Positions 7,241 to 14,680 of a stretch of DNA of 33,421 nucleotides are shown in pieces (position 1 is the stretch's first letter; each line of letters starts with the position of its first letter). Position numbers and translations under genes: made by a program. Origin of the DNA: Pseudarthrobacter sulfonivorans (GTDB lineage: Bacteria > Actinomycetota > Actinomycetes > Actinomycetales > Micrococcaceae). The DNA lies in contig NZ_JANFCZ010000036.1 in NCBI RefSeq assembly GCF_024391045.1, positions 1-33,421 of the forward strand. The letters are read 5' to 3'. The notes beneath the pieces are model-generated. The model made no database searches. It was not told where the DNA came from and saw only the letters and a program-made list of their open reading frames with translations.

Positions 7241-8116
7241 CTAGGCTTCCGGAATTTCCCGTCCGTAGGCCGCAATCGTGATGGATTCCGGCTCGGGACC
7301 GCCCCGCACTCCGGTGTCGAGGGCATCGATGGCGCCCATCTGTTCGTGGGTGAGCTCGAAGTCGAAGACGTCGAAGTTCTCGGCAATGCGCCCGGCGCGG
7401 ATTGACTTCGGGATCACCGAGTGTCCCAGCTGCAACTGCCAGCGCAGCATCACCTGCGCCGCGGACTTGCCGTGCGCCTCGGCGATGGACAGGATGACTG
7501 GATCGTTGAAGGTGCTCTTTTGGCCATCTCCGCGGTACGAGGTGATGCCGCCGATCGGCGACCATGCCTGGGTGAGGATGCCCATCCCCGCGTTTGCCTT
7601 TCGTACCTCGGGCTGCGAGAAGTAGGGATGCACTTCGATCTGGTTCACCGCCGGGACGATTGAGGTGTTCTCCCGCAAGGCTTCCAGATGCTTCGGCATG
7701 AAATTGCTGACACCGATCGCCCGCACCGATCCGTCGGCGAGCAACCTCTCGATTGCCTGGTAGGCGGCGACGGTCTTGTCGAATTCACCGGGAAGGGCTT
7801 GGTGGAGGATGAACAGGTCGAGTGTTTCGACGCCGAGCTTGGCGGCACTTTTTTCGAACGCGTGCAGGGTCTCCTCAAAGCCGTAGTCGCTGATCCATAC
7901 CTTGGTCTCGATAAAGATCTCGGAGCGGGGAATCCCGGAGCGGCGGATGCCCTCGCCGACCTCCCGTTCGTTGCCGTAAGCGGCAGCAGTGTCAATATGG
8001 CGGTAGCCGGTGGCCAGGGCGGTCTCTACCGCGTCCGTGGTTGTTTCGGGCGGGGTCTGGAAGACGCCGAGCCCGATGGCGGGCATGGTGACGCCGTTGT
8101 TCAGTGTGAGGTGCAT
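7241..8116 (-). CDS. Aldo/keto reductase (2,5-diketo-gluconate reductase-like, AKR5 type)
   Basis: A 291-aa member of the AKR superfamily of a different subfamily from its neighbour. The tetrad is D42 (YRHIDTAAAYGNE), Y47, K72 (IETKVW) and H105 (LFILHQALPG); the conserved AIGVSNF strand and the C-terminal VIPKSIRAGRIAENFDVFDF coenzyme-binding segment are intact. The usual LIHWP is changed to ILHQALP, which alters the residue next to the catalytic His and is common in this branch. ATG at 8116 has AGGA upstream. It starts 19 bp after the zinc dehydrogenase gene. Likely reduces small carbonyls with NADPH; substrate unknown. Confidence 0.93.
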   Translation of the reverse strand: MHLTLNNGVTMPAIGLGVFQTPPETTTDAVETALATGYRHIDTAAAYGNEREVGEGIRRSGIPRSEIFIETKVWISDYGFEETLHAFEKSAAKLGVETLDLFILHQALPGEFDKTVAAYQAIERLLADGSVRAIGVSNFMPKHLEALRENTSIVPAVNQIEVHPYFSQPEVRKANAGMGILTQAWSPIGGITSYRGDGQKSTFNDPVILSIAEAHGKSAAQVMLRWQLQLGHSVIPKSIRAGRIAENFDVFDFELTHEQMGAIDALDTGVRGGPEPESITIAAYGREIPEA

Positions 8117-8135
8117 ATTGGTCCTGATTCTGTGG

Positions 8136-9167
8136 TTACGGGCGGACGAGTACTTTGAGGGCTTCGCGATCGGCCATGGCCTTGTACCCGGCAGGAACGT
8201 CGTCCAGGCCGATGGTGCGGTCGAAGACCTTGCCCGGATCGATGGTGCCGTCGAGCACCAGCGGCAGCAGTTCCTCGATGTACGCGCGAGCGGGTGCCAC
8301 GCCGCCGGTGAGGGTGATGTTGCGCATGAACTCGGGGAATCCGAGCGGAACTTCGGAGAACTGCGGCGCACCCACGCGGCTGATCACGCCGCCGTCGCGC
8401 ACCACGCCGATCGCCATTTCGATCGCCGGCTTGAGGCCCACGGCTTCGAGCACAGCGTGCGTTCCGTCGCCGTTCGTCAGTTCCCTGACTTTGGCGATGC
8501 CTTCCTCGCCGCGTTCCGCAACCACATCAGTGGCGCCGAACTCGCGGCCGAGGTCGGTGCGGGCCTCGTGGCGGCCCATGAGGATGATGCGCGAGGCGCC
8601 CATGAGTCTGGCCGAGAGGACTGCCGAGAGCCCCACGGCGCCGTCACCGATTACAGTGACGCTCTGGCCTGGTTTGATGCCGGCCTTCTTGGCCGCGTGG
8701 TAGCCGGTGGACATGACGTCGGAGAGGCTCAGGAGCGACGGGATCAACGCCTCTTCGAACCCCGCGGGGACCACCACAAGGGTGCCCGCCGCCTGCGGGA
8801 CCCGGGCGAATTCGCCCTGTCCGCCGTCGTTCTGGCCGCCCCAGCGTCCGCCGTGGCGGCAGGAAGTCTGCAGGCCTTCCTTGCAAAAATCGCAGGTGCC
8901 GTCGGAGGCGACGAACGGTGCAATGACAAAGTCCCCGACGGCGAGGCCGGTCACCTCGGAGCCGAGTTCCTCGACGACGCCGACGAACTCGTGGCCCATG
9001 CGGGCGCCCTCGGCGGACTCCGGTTTGGAACCGTAGGGCCACAGGTCGCTGCCGCAGATGCAGCCGGCGACGATGCGCACGATCGCGTCGGTGGGCTCCT
9101 GGAGGGTGGGATGGGGGACTGTCTCCACGCGCACGTCTCCGGCGCCGTACATCAGTGTTGCTCGCAT
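8136..9167 (-). CDS. Zinc-dependent alcohol dehydrogenase family protein
   Basis: A 343-aa medium-chain dehydrogenase/reductase. The catalytic zinc ligands are visible (C in GCICGSDLWPYG and the GHEFVGVVEELG motif). The structural-zinc loop reads TCDFCKEGLQTSCRHGG with three cysteines. The Rossmann motif is VTVIGDGAVGLSAVLSARLMGA. It is followed by the typical lid and substrate domain to the C-terminus. SD AAGGAA precedes the ATG. It is the second gene of the minus-strand cluster, 121 bp after the MFS exporter gene. Together with the two aldo/keto reductases it makes three oxidoreductases of separate fold classes in one unit, which suggests processing of reactive carbonyls or alcohols. Confidence 0.93.
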   Translation of the reverse strand: MRATLMYGAGDVRVETVPHPTLQEPTDAIVRIVAGCICGSDLWPYGSKPESAEGARMGHEFVGVVEELGSEVTGLAVGDFVIAPFVASDGTCDFCKEGLQTSCRHGGRWGGQNDGGQGEFARVPQAAGTLVVVPAGFEEALIPSLLSLSDVMSTGYHAAKKAGIKPGQSVTVIGDGAVGLSAVLSARLMGASRIILMGRHEARTDLGREFGATDVVAERGEEGIAKVRELTNGDGTHAVLEAVGLKPAIEMAIGVVRDGGVISRVGAPQFSEVPLGFPEFMRNITLTGGVAPARAYIEELLPLVLDGTIDPGKVFDRTIGLDDVPAGYKAMADREALKVLVRP

Positions 9168-9288
9168 CTTGGATTCCTTACTGAGTTGTGGGGCGGTTTC
9201 CAGTCAATACCGGTCTCCGGCCGCATGGGAGGGCAGGTTAGTACCCCTTTTGAACTGCGGGGTTGGCGGGCGCTGCGGGGTTGGCGGG

Positions 9289-10776
9289 TCAGCGGACAGG
9301 TTCGGGCAGGGCCGATGGCCGCGCCGCGGGCAGGTCCGCGGGCAAATCCGTAGGCAGGTCCCCGGGCAGGGTCCTGGTGCGGCGCTCTGCCAAATCTGCG
9401 GGCAGGATCAGTGCCGCAGCAAGTCCCAACGCCAGGATCAGCAGGATGCTGCCGGTGGTCAGCGCCGCGCTGACCTGCGCGGTCAGGTCCGCCGCGGCGG
9501 TGCCCGTGGCCGGAACGGTCGCAGCGGCCGCGACGGCGATGCCGAGCCCCAGGCACATGCCCACCTGGTGGAAGGTGTTTACCAGGCCTGACGCTGCACC
9601 GGCATCGGAAGCGGGCGCACCGGCGATGCCGAACGACGTCAGCGGCGCGAACGCCAAACCCTGGCCGGCGCCGATGAGGACCATGGGCAGTGCCACGCCG
9701 GTCAGGTAGGAGGAGCCGACGCCGGCGCGGCTCAGCCAGAACATCCCGGCCAGCGTCAGCAGGATCCCGGCCAGCAGCGGAGCCGAGGCCGGCAGCCTGC
9801 CGGCCAGCCGCGGGATGGCCATGGCCACGGCAAAGTTGACTGCGGTCATGGGCAGGAACGCGAGACCTGCCTGAAGCGGGTCGAAGCCCAGCACTTCCTG
9901 CATGAACTGGGTGGTGAAGAAAAAGAACGCGATCATCGCTCCCAGGTAGAGGAAACGGGCAAGGTAGGCGCCGATGCGGCGGCGGCTCGCGAAGAGCCGC
10001 AGCGGCATGATGGGCTGGGCGGCCTTGCGTTCGATCAGCACAAAAGTGGCCAGAAGTACGACGCCGGCGCTGACGGCCGTGGGCGTGACCGTTGAGTTCC
10101 AGCCCGCTTCCGCTGCGTTGATGATTCCGAACACGAGCGCCCCCACACCGAGGGTTGCGCTGAGCGCACCGGATACGTCGAACCGTCCGCTGGCCCGTCC
10201 GGTTTCCGGCAGGAACCGGGGCGCGAGGGCGATCATGGCGGCGCCGAGGGGCACGTTGACGTAGAACCCGGCCCGCCACGAGATCCAATGGGCCAGCGCC
10301 CCGCCGATGACCAGGCCGAGGCTGGCGCCGATCCCTGCGGTGGCACCGTACAACGCCACCGCCCGGGTGCGTTCACGGCCCTCCGGGAAGCTCGCCGTCA
10401 GCAAGGACAGCGAGGCCGGTGCCACGATCGCTGCCCCAACCCCCTGGACGGCGCGGCCGGCGATGGCCCACCACCCTGCCGGAGCCACGCCGATCAGGAG
10501 GGACGCGAGCGCGAACACCGTCAGGCCGACGACGAACACGCGGCGCCGGCCCAGCAGGTCACCGGCCCGGGCACCGAGCAGGAGCAGGCCGCCAAAGACC
10601 AGCGTGTAAGCGTCCTGGACCCAGGAGAGCTCGCCGGTGCTCAGCCGCAGGTCGGCCTGGAGGCTGGGCAGCGCAGTGAAAATGACCGAGTTGTCCAGCA
10701 GAATCATGAAATAGCTCGCAAGGATGATCGCCAGGATCGCTGCCGGGTGGCCGGCTGTGGTGGGTGCAGGTTTCAT
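9289..10776 (-). CDS. MFS efflux transporter, DHA2 (EmrB/QacA-like) family
   Basis: A 495-aa integral membrane protein with about 14 hydrophobic segments. The first begins ILAIILASYFMILLDNSVIF and is followed by the drug-exporter motif LGARAGDLLGRRRVFVVGL (motif A) and motif C-like sequence GATAGIGASLGLVIGGALAH. These are marks of proton-driven multidrug exporters of the DHA2 family. The C-terminus is a proline/aspartate-rich tail (LPTDLPADLPAARPSALPEP) not needed for transport. It is divergent from the regulator gene at 10878, with 101 bp between starts, and no clear ribosome binding site precedes its ATG, so a leaderless or very short-leader mRNA is possible. Likely exports the inducer or product of the cluster. 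Confidence 0.93.
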   Translation of the reverse strand: MKPAPTTAGHPAAILAIILASYFMILLDNSVIFTALPSLQADLRLSTGELSWVQDAYTLVFGGLLLLGARAGDLLGRRRVFVVGLTVFALASLLIGVAPAGWWAIAGRAVQGVGAAIVAPASLSLLTASFPEGRERTRAVALYGATAGIGASLGLVIGGALAHWISWRAGFYVNVPLGAAMIALAPRFLPETGRASGRFDVSGALSATLGVGALVFGIINAAEAGWNSTVTPTAVSAGVVLLATFVLIERKAAQPIMPLRLFASRRRIGAYLARFLYLGAMIAFFFFTTQFMQEVLGFDPLQAGLAFLPMTAVNFAVAMAIPRLAGRLPASAPLLAGILLTLAGMFWLSRAGVGSSYLTGVALPMVLIGAGQGLAFAPLTSFGIAGAPASDAGAASGLVNTFHQVGMCLGLGIAVAAAATVPATGTAAADLTAQVSAALTTGSILLILALGLAAALILPADLAERRTRTLPGDLPTDLPADLPAARPSALPEPVR

Positions 10777-10865
10777 GGTTTCAATGCAACCGTGGTTCCG
10801 CGCGGGCCGGGAGTCACGGACGTACAGGGTAATGCCAGTGCCTCCCTCGTCCCATCAACGGCGCG

Positions 10866-10877
10866 TAGCGTGGATCC
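10866..10877 (+). promoter_or_regulatory. Candidate -10 box directly before the regulator start (leaderless mRNA)
   Basis: TAGCGT (10866-10871) matches the actinobacterial TANNNT -10 pattern and lies 6 nt before the ATG at 10878. No Shine-Dalgarno sequence is present, which fits transcription starting at or next to the start codon. The -35 region is weak. Confidence 0.35.
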
Positions 10878-11756
10878 ATGACACATAGCGATGACGTGCG
10901 GAAGTTCCTGACCTCCCGCCGGGCCAAGATCACGCCCGAAGAGGCAGGACTTCCCCTCTACGGCGGCAACCGCCGGGTCACCGGGCTGCGCCGCGAGGAA
11001 GTTGCGATGCTCGCCGGGATGAGCGTGGACTACTACGTCCGTATTGAACGTGGAAACCTGTCCGGCGCCTCGGACAGCGTCATCGAGGCACTGGCCCGGG
11101 CACTGAAGCTGGACGAGGCCGAAACGGCCCACCTTTTTGACCTGGCCCGAGCCGCCACCGCCTCCCCGCGCGTGCGGCGCAAGCGGAGCCCGCAGACGGT
11201 GCGGCCGAGCGTTCAGCGCGTTATCGACGCGATCACCACGGCCCCGGCCTGGGTCCGCAACGACCGTGGGGATGTCCTGGCATCCAACGAACTGGGCCGC
11301 GCGTTGTACATGGACATGATGGCGGAGCACGTCACCCCGCCGAACAGCGCACGGTTCACTTTCCTGAACCCGAAAGCGCAGGACTTCTTCTCCGACTGGC
11401 AACGCAGCGCGGACGATATCGTCGCTGTCCTGCGTTCCGCGGCCGGGAAAAACCCGTACGACAAAGACCTCACAGACCTCATCGGTGAGCTCTCAACCCG
11501 CAGCGAGGAGTTCCGCACCAGGTGGGCCCGGCACGATGTGAAGTACCACCGCACCGGCCGCAAGCGGCTCCACCATCCGATCGTGGGTGACCTGGACCTG
11601 AGCTTCGAGGCCCTGGAGCTCGCCGCGGATCCGGGACTGCGCATCAACGTATACACGGCAGATCCCGGGACGCCCTCCGAGGATGCCCTCAAAGTCCTGG
11701 CCAGCTGGGCGGCCACCCAGCGCGCCGAGGATGTCCCCGTCAAAAGGATCAACTGA
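10878..11756 (+). CDS. XRE-type helix-turn-helix regulator with MmyB-like ligand-binding domain
   Basis: A 292-aa transcription factor. Residues about 8-75 hold the XRE helix-turn-helix (GLRREEVAMLAGMSVDYYVR followed by IERG) preceded by the family's LPLYGGNRRVTGLRREE signature. Residues about 105-285 are the MmyB-like (PAS-like) domain, with APAWVRNDRGDVLASNELGR and a conserved LHHPIVGDLDLSFEALELAA segment. Family members are usually repressors that bind a small hydrophobic ligand and control a divergent oxidoreductase or transporter gene. Here it faces the MFS exporter and the five downstream redox genes, which makes it their probable regulator. The operator should lie in 10777-10877. Confidence 0.93.
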   Translation: MTHSDDVRKFLTSRRAKITPEEAGLPLYGGNRRVTGLRREEVAMLAGMSVDYYVRIERGNLSGASDSVIEALARALKLDEAETAHLFDLARAATASPRVRRKRSPQTVRPSVQRVIDAITTAPAWVRNDRGDVLASNELGRALYMDMMAEHVTPPNSARFTFLNPKAQDFFSDWQRSADDIVAVLRSAAGKNPYDKDLTDLIGELSTRSEEFRTRWARHDVKYHRTGRKRLHHPIVGDLDLSFEALELAADPGLRINVYTADPGTPSEDALKVLASWAATQRAEDVPVKRIN

Positions 11757-11794
11757 CCGCGGCGGAGGGCATAGCGACTACGCGGGGGCACGCG

Positions 11795-11852
11795 CTGTTT
11801 CGACTGTGCTTGTTTCGACTGTGCCGTTGCTACTGTCCTGTTTCTACTGTGC
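11795..11852. repeat. Four imperfect 14-15-bp tandem repeats at a convergent gene junction
   Basis: The unit (C/T)TGTTTCGACTGTGC is exact twice (11795-11809 and 11810-11824, apart from the first base) and degenerate twice (11825-11838 and 11839-11852). The array fills the gap between the stops of the regulator and the glycosyltransferase and overlaps the last codons of the latter. Confidence 0.75.
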
Positions 11853-13079
11853 CGGCCCGGCCATGAAGTGTTCCATGGCGTCCACCGCCGCAGGTGCTCC
11901 CCCGGACGACCTGATGCGCTGGCCCATGACCTCCAGGTTGTGGCGGATGTCCCGGTCGTGACTCACGTCGTCGATGACCGTGCGGATCAGCGTGGGTGAC
12001 AGCGCATCGGCGGGGAGTCCGCGTCCCAGTCCCAGGTCCTGGACGCGGCGTGCGTTGGCTTCCTGTTCAGGCTGCAGCGGAAAGGCGACAAGGGGAACCT
12101 CAAAGTACAGCGCCTCCATGGTGGAATTCATCCCCGTGTGCGAGAGGAAAACATCGGCGTGGCGCAGGACCTCGATCTGCGGGAAGAAGGGCCGGACCTC
12201 AACATTCTCCGGCAACTCCCCCAGCTCCGATGCATCAATACGGTCGCCGAGGGCCATGGCCACCTGCCACGCGGTGCCGCCGAACGCCTCCACACACATG
12301 CGGAAAAAATCCGGGCGGTCGTTCAACGGCGTGGTGCCCAGCGAAATGAACACCAGTGACCTTCCCTTAACGCGGGGCTGCCATGGCTCCTCCGAGGCTC
12401 GTTGCCCGGGGCTGGGTCCCACAAAGTGGAAGCTGGCGCCGAACGTCTCGCCCGCGGGCTGGAATTCCCGCGGGATGAAGCAGATGTTCAAGGAGGCCGG
12501 CGGTCCCTCCATGAAGTTGAAATCGTGCAGGCCCTGTTCGGCGGCGAATTCCGCGATCAGCTGGCGGACCTGCTTGAACGCCGCGAGCATTTCGGCCGGC
12601 GGACGGCCCGGCATCAGCTCCCGCATCGAAAAATGTTCGTTGGTGGCATACGTGGGCAGCAGCGCAATGTCCGGCAAGCCAAGCTTCAGGGCGGCCATCT
12701 TCCCCGCCAGGGTCATCGCGTCGTAGCACACCGCGTCCGGCGGGTCCGAGGCCAACCGGGCCAGCAGGGCAGGGAATTCCACCCTCGCCCGCTCCAGCAG
12801 CCGCTCCAACAGACCGGCCATCATCCCTGATCCGAGCCCCGCCAGCATCCCCATCCGGGAGGGACCTCCGGCGTCGGCAGACCGGCTCAGCCGGGGAAGC
12901 TGCGCGGCGAAGTCCTCACCGCTTTCAAAGAAGACGGCACCGGCGGCTTCAACAGCCTTCGCGTACTTGGCCGCCGTCGCATAAGTGACCCGGTGGCCCC
13001 GCCGGACGAGTTCGGCCACCACCGGCAGGGTCGGGTTCACATGGCCCGCGGCCGGCAGGCAAATAATCGCAAAGTGCAT
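11844..13079 (-). CDS. Macrolide-type (MGT family, GT1) glycosyltransferase
   Basis: A 411-aa GT-B fold enzyme. The N-terminal acceptor domain begins MHFAIICLPAAGHVNPTLPV, the classic GHVNP motif. The C-terminal donor domain has the LVFISLGTTPLNDRPDFFR strand and the sugar-nucleotide signature VFLSHTGMNSTMEALYFEVP followed by PLVAFPLQPEQEANARRVQD. It matches the MGT (UDP-glucosyl/macrolide glycosyltransferase) family that glycosylates hydrophobic small molecules such as macrolides, flavonoids or carotenoids. SD GGAAGGA precedes the ATG. It is probably co-transcribed with, or follows, the GYD gene upstream (158-bp gap containing a hairpin). No natural-product genes are adjacent, so detoxification by glycosylation is as likely as biosynthesis. 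Confidence 0.93.
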   Translation of the reverse strand: MHFAIICLPAAGHVNPTLPVVAELVRRGHRVTYATAAKYAKAVEAAGAVFFESGEDFAAQLPRLSRSADAGGPSRMGMLAGLGSGMMAGLLERLLERARVEFPALLARLASDPPDAVCYDAMTLAGKMAALKLGLPDIALLPTYATNEHFSMRELMPGRPPAEMLAAFKQVRQLIAEFAAEQGLHDFNFMEGPPASLNICFIPREFQPAGETFGASFHFVGPSPGQRASEEPWQPRVKGRSLVFISLGTTPLNDRPDFFRMCVEAFGGTAWQVAMALGDRIDASELGELPENVEVRPFFPQIEVLRHADVFLSHTGMNSTMEALYFEVPLVAFPLQPEQEANARRVQDLGLGRGLPADALSPTLIRTVIDDVSHDRDIRHNLEVMGQRIRSSGGAPAAVDAMEHFMAGPAQ

Positions 13080-13185
13080 GATGCTGTCCTTCCAGACCGC
13101 AAGGTGAACGGCTTACGGGCCCCGTCCGCCGCCAGACTCGTTCAACCCTGCTGTGCACGGGGTGCCGTACCCCCGCAAGTGCCGC

Positions 13186-13216
13186 GCCGCCGTCGTAATT
13201 TCCGACGACGGCCCCT
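13186..13216. repeat. Copy 2 of the 22-bp dispersed repeat, forming a hairpin
   Basis: Positions 13186-13207 match 4540-4561 at 21 of 22 bases. Here the match extends into a perfect 8-bp stem (GCCGTCGT/ACGACGGC, 8-nt loop). It lies between the stop of the GYD gene and the start of the glycosyltransferase and could act as a transcriptional attenuator or processing site. Confidence 0.65.
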
Positions 13217-13237
13217 GACCCAAAGTGCCTGCTGCGC

Positions 13238-13558
13238 CTACTGCCCCGGCGCCCGGTATGACGGCGTCTTTTTGGCCGCCTCGTCAATGTCTTCCGGTGT
13301 CATGAGCGGCTTGAGGCGGACGTCCACGGTGCCGGTGGAATTGATCATCAGTGAAAGGGCCGCCGCGCCTGCCTGGTCCGGCACATCAAATACGCCGAGG
13401 ACGTCGATGTCCCCGAAGGCGTAGTAGATGCAGTCCAGCGTTCCCCCCACCGAACTCAGCGCCTCGATCAGCGCCTCACGCCGTTTGGTGCCGCCTTCAC
13501 GCATGAGTCCCGTGATTCCGTCGCCCACATAATTCGCTTCAAACAGATACTTGGTCAT
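13238..13558 (-). CDS. GYD-domain protein
   Basis: A 106-aa protein of the GYD family, alpha/beta with a ferredoxin-like fold. Typical features are KYLFEANYVGDGITGLMREG at the N-terminus and the family segment CIYYAFGDIDVLGVFDVPDQ, which carries the equivalent of the GYD/GxYD motif. The start at 13558 (MTKYLFEANY) matches the family N-terminus and has AGGGAAA upstream; the frame is open further but not homologous. Family function is not established. It lies upstream of the glycosyltransferase on the same strand. Confidence 0.88.
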   Translation of the reverse strand: MTKYLFEANYVGDGITGLMREGGTKRREALIEALSSVGGTLDCIYYAFGDIDVLGVFDVPDQAGAAALSLMINSTGTVDVRLKPLMTPEDIDEAAKKTPSYRAPGQ

Positions 13559-13783
13559 GGTTTTCCCTGTCCCGTGATGTCCAGGACGCAGCATCCCAGC
13601 GCCTGCCTGACCCCCGGTAAGGGAGGGTCCTGGCCGGTCCCCGCGTGGGGCCGTGGCCATAGCGTAGGCCCACTTCCGGGCGGTGACAACAGCTTCCGCA
13701 AAGTCTCAGCAGCCCTGTCCGGCGGGCCTGGTCCGGGGCCTGCTTTGCCGTCGTGGGGCCGGCGCCGTCGGGCCGCCGCCGTC

Positions 13784-13847
13784 GTGGGGCACATTGACGG
13801 CGGCCCGGCGCCGAAGTGGGGCACATTGACGGCGGCCCGGCGCCGAA
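13784..13847. repeat. Exact 32-bp tandem repeat, two copies
   Basis: Unit 1 is 13784-13815 and unit 2 is 13816-13847; they are identical (unit begins GTGGGGCACATTGACGGCGG and ends CGGCGCCGAA). A partial related copy (GTGGGGCCGGCGCCG) precedes at about 13753. Confidence 0.85.
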
Positions 13848-13925
13848 ACGGCCCAAGCCGCGGCGCGTCCGTGTCAAAGTGCCCCCGTTCGGCGCCGCCC
13901 AGCATAAAGTCGACCGCTTAAATCA

Positions 13926-13965
13926 GTCAGCCGCGGATGCCGACTGAGGGGCATCCGCGGCTGAC
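13926..13965 (-). terminator. 16-bp perfect stem hairpin downstream of the PASTA/Excalibur lipoprotein
   Basis: Arms 13926-13941 and 13950-13965 (GTCAGCCGCGGATGCC and its complement) enclose an 8-nt loop. The structure starts 12 nt after the stop codon of the minus-strand gene at 13978-14637. A short T-containing tract (TGATTTAAG) follows on the minus strand, so it is probably an intrinsic terminator. Confidence 0.7.
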
Positions 13966-13977
13966 CTTACGATCGGC

Positions 13978-14637
13978 CTACTTTTCGCAGGCTACGCCGT
14001 CACCGTCCCGGTCGAGGTGCGACCCGTAACCCGGTGTACCGGCATAAATGGGAGCCGCACCTGCCGCCCGTACGGCGGTGCAGTTCGCGTAGTAAACGGC
14101 AGCCGGCGCCTTGACGGCCGGGGCGGGTGCCGGGGCTGGGGCGGGAGCCTTCTTTGCCGCCTGCTGGGCGGCCTGAGCTGCCTGATCGGCGGCGGCTTTG
14201 TCAGCAGCAGCTTTGTCGGCGGCAGCCTTCGCCGCTGCCGCCGCATCTGCCGACGCCTTCTCCGCTGCAGCCTTGTCTGCTGCAGCCTTGTCCGCTGCCG
14301 CCTTCTCCGCCGCAATCTTCTCGAGGGACTTGACCCCGAGATTGACGGTGGAACCCTTTGCCACGGAGGCGCCTTCCGCAGGGTCCTGGGACGTCACCTG
14401 CCAGTTCTTCTCTGAAATTATGGATTTGCCGTCGACGGTGTCCTTGGCCTTGACCTCGAACCCCAGATCTTTGAGCTGATCCGTTGCCTTGTCCAAAGTC
14501 AGGCCCAACACGCCTGGAACCGCAACGGCCTCCACGGCAACAGCGGCGGCCGCAGTTGGCTGCGCCGCCTTCTGCGTGCCGCCGCAGCCGGTCAGCATGA
14601 GCCCGGCGAGGACAACAAGTGCCAGTGTCTTTTTCAT
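13978..14637 (-). CDS. PASTA plus Excalibur surface lipoprotein
   Basis: A 219-aa secreted protein. Signal peptide with lipobox LTGC ends at C18, so the mature protein is lipid-anchored on the outer face of the membrane. Residues 38-102 form one PASTA-like domain (VPGVLGLTLDKATDQLKDLG and SQDPAEGASVAKGSTVNLGV), a fold that binds peptidoglycan or beta-lactam-like ligands in kinases and penicillin-binding proteins. Residues 106-163 are a repetitive Ala-Lys-Asp helix (KAAADKAAADKAAAEK), 164-179 a Pro/Ala linker, and 181-219 an Excalibur domain (YYANCTAVRAAGAAP ... LDRDGDGVACEK) with a calcium-loop-like DxDxDG motif. SD GGGGGAAAAGA precedes the ATG. It follows the nuclease gene on the same strand (43-bp gap), and the two share the same C-terminal domain. 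A shared wall-located function is inferred. Confidence 0.88.
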   Translation of the reverse strand: MKKTLALVVLAGLMLTGCGGTQKAAQPTAAAAVAVEAVAVPGVLGLTLDKATDQLKDLGFEVKAKDTVDGKSIISEKNWQVTSQDPAEGASVAKGSTVNLGVKSLEKIAAEKAAADKAAADKAAAEKASADAAAAAKAAADKAAADKAAADQAAQAAQQAAKKAPAPAPAPAPAVKAPAAVYYANCTAVRAAGAAPIYAGTPGYGSHLDRDGDGVACEK

Positions 14638-14680
14638 TCTTTTCCCCCTAGGAATTTTTGAAACGAGTGATGGAACAGAG

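Larger units (their letters stand above)
13559..13977. other. Intergenic region with tandem repeats and a strong hairpin
   Basis: This 419-bp stretch between two minus-strand genes has no convincing gene. It holds an exact 32-bp tandem repeat (13784-13847), a GC-rich segment of related CCGCCGCCGTC sequence before it, and the terminator hairpin at 13926-13965. The open frames across it are products of GC bias. The promoter of the GYD gene should lie near its right flank at 13560-13680. Confidence 0.6.

Noticed and set aside
8010..9353. 447-aa plus-strand open frame across the dehydrogenase gene
   Set aside because: Antisense to a clear MDR dehydrogenase with zinc and Rossmann motifs; no recognisable domain.
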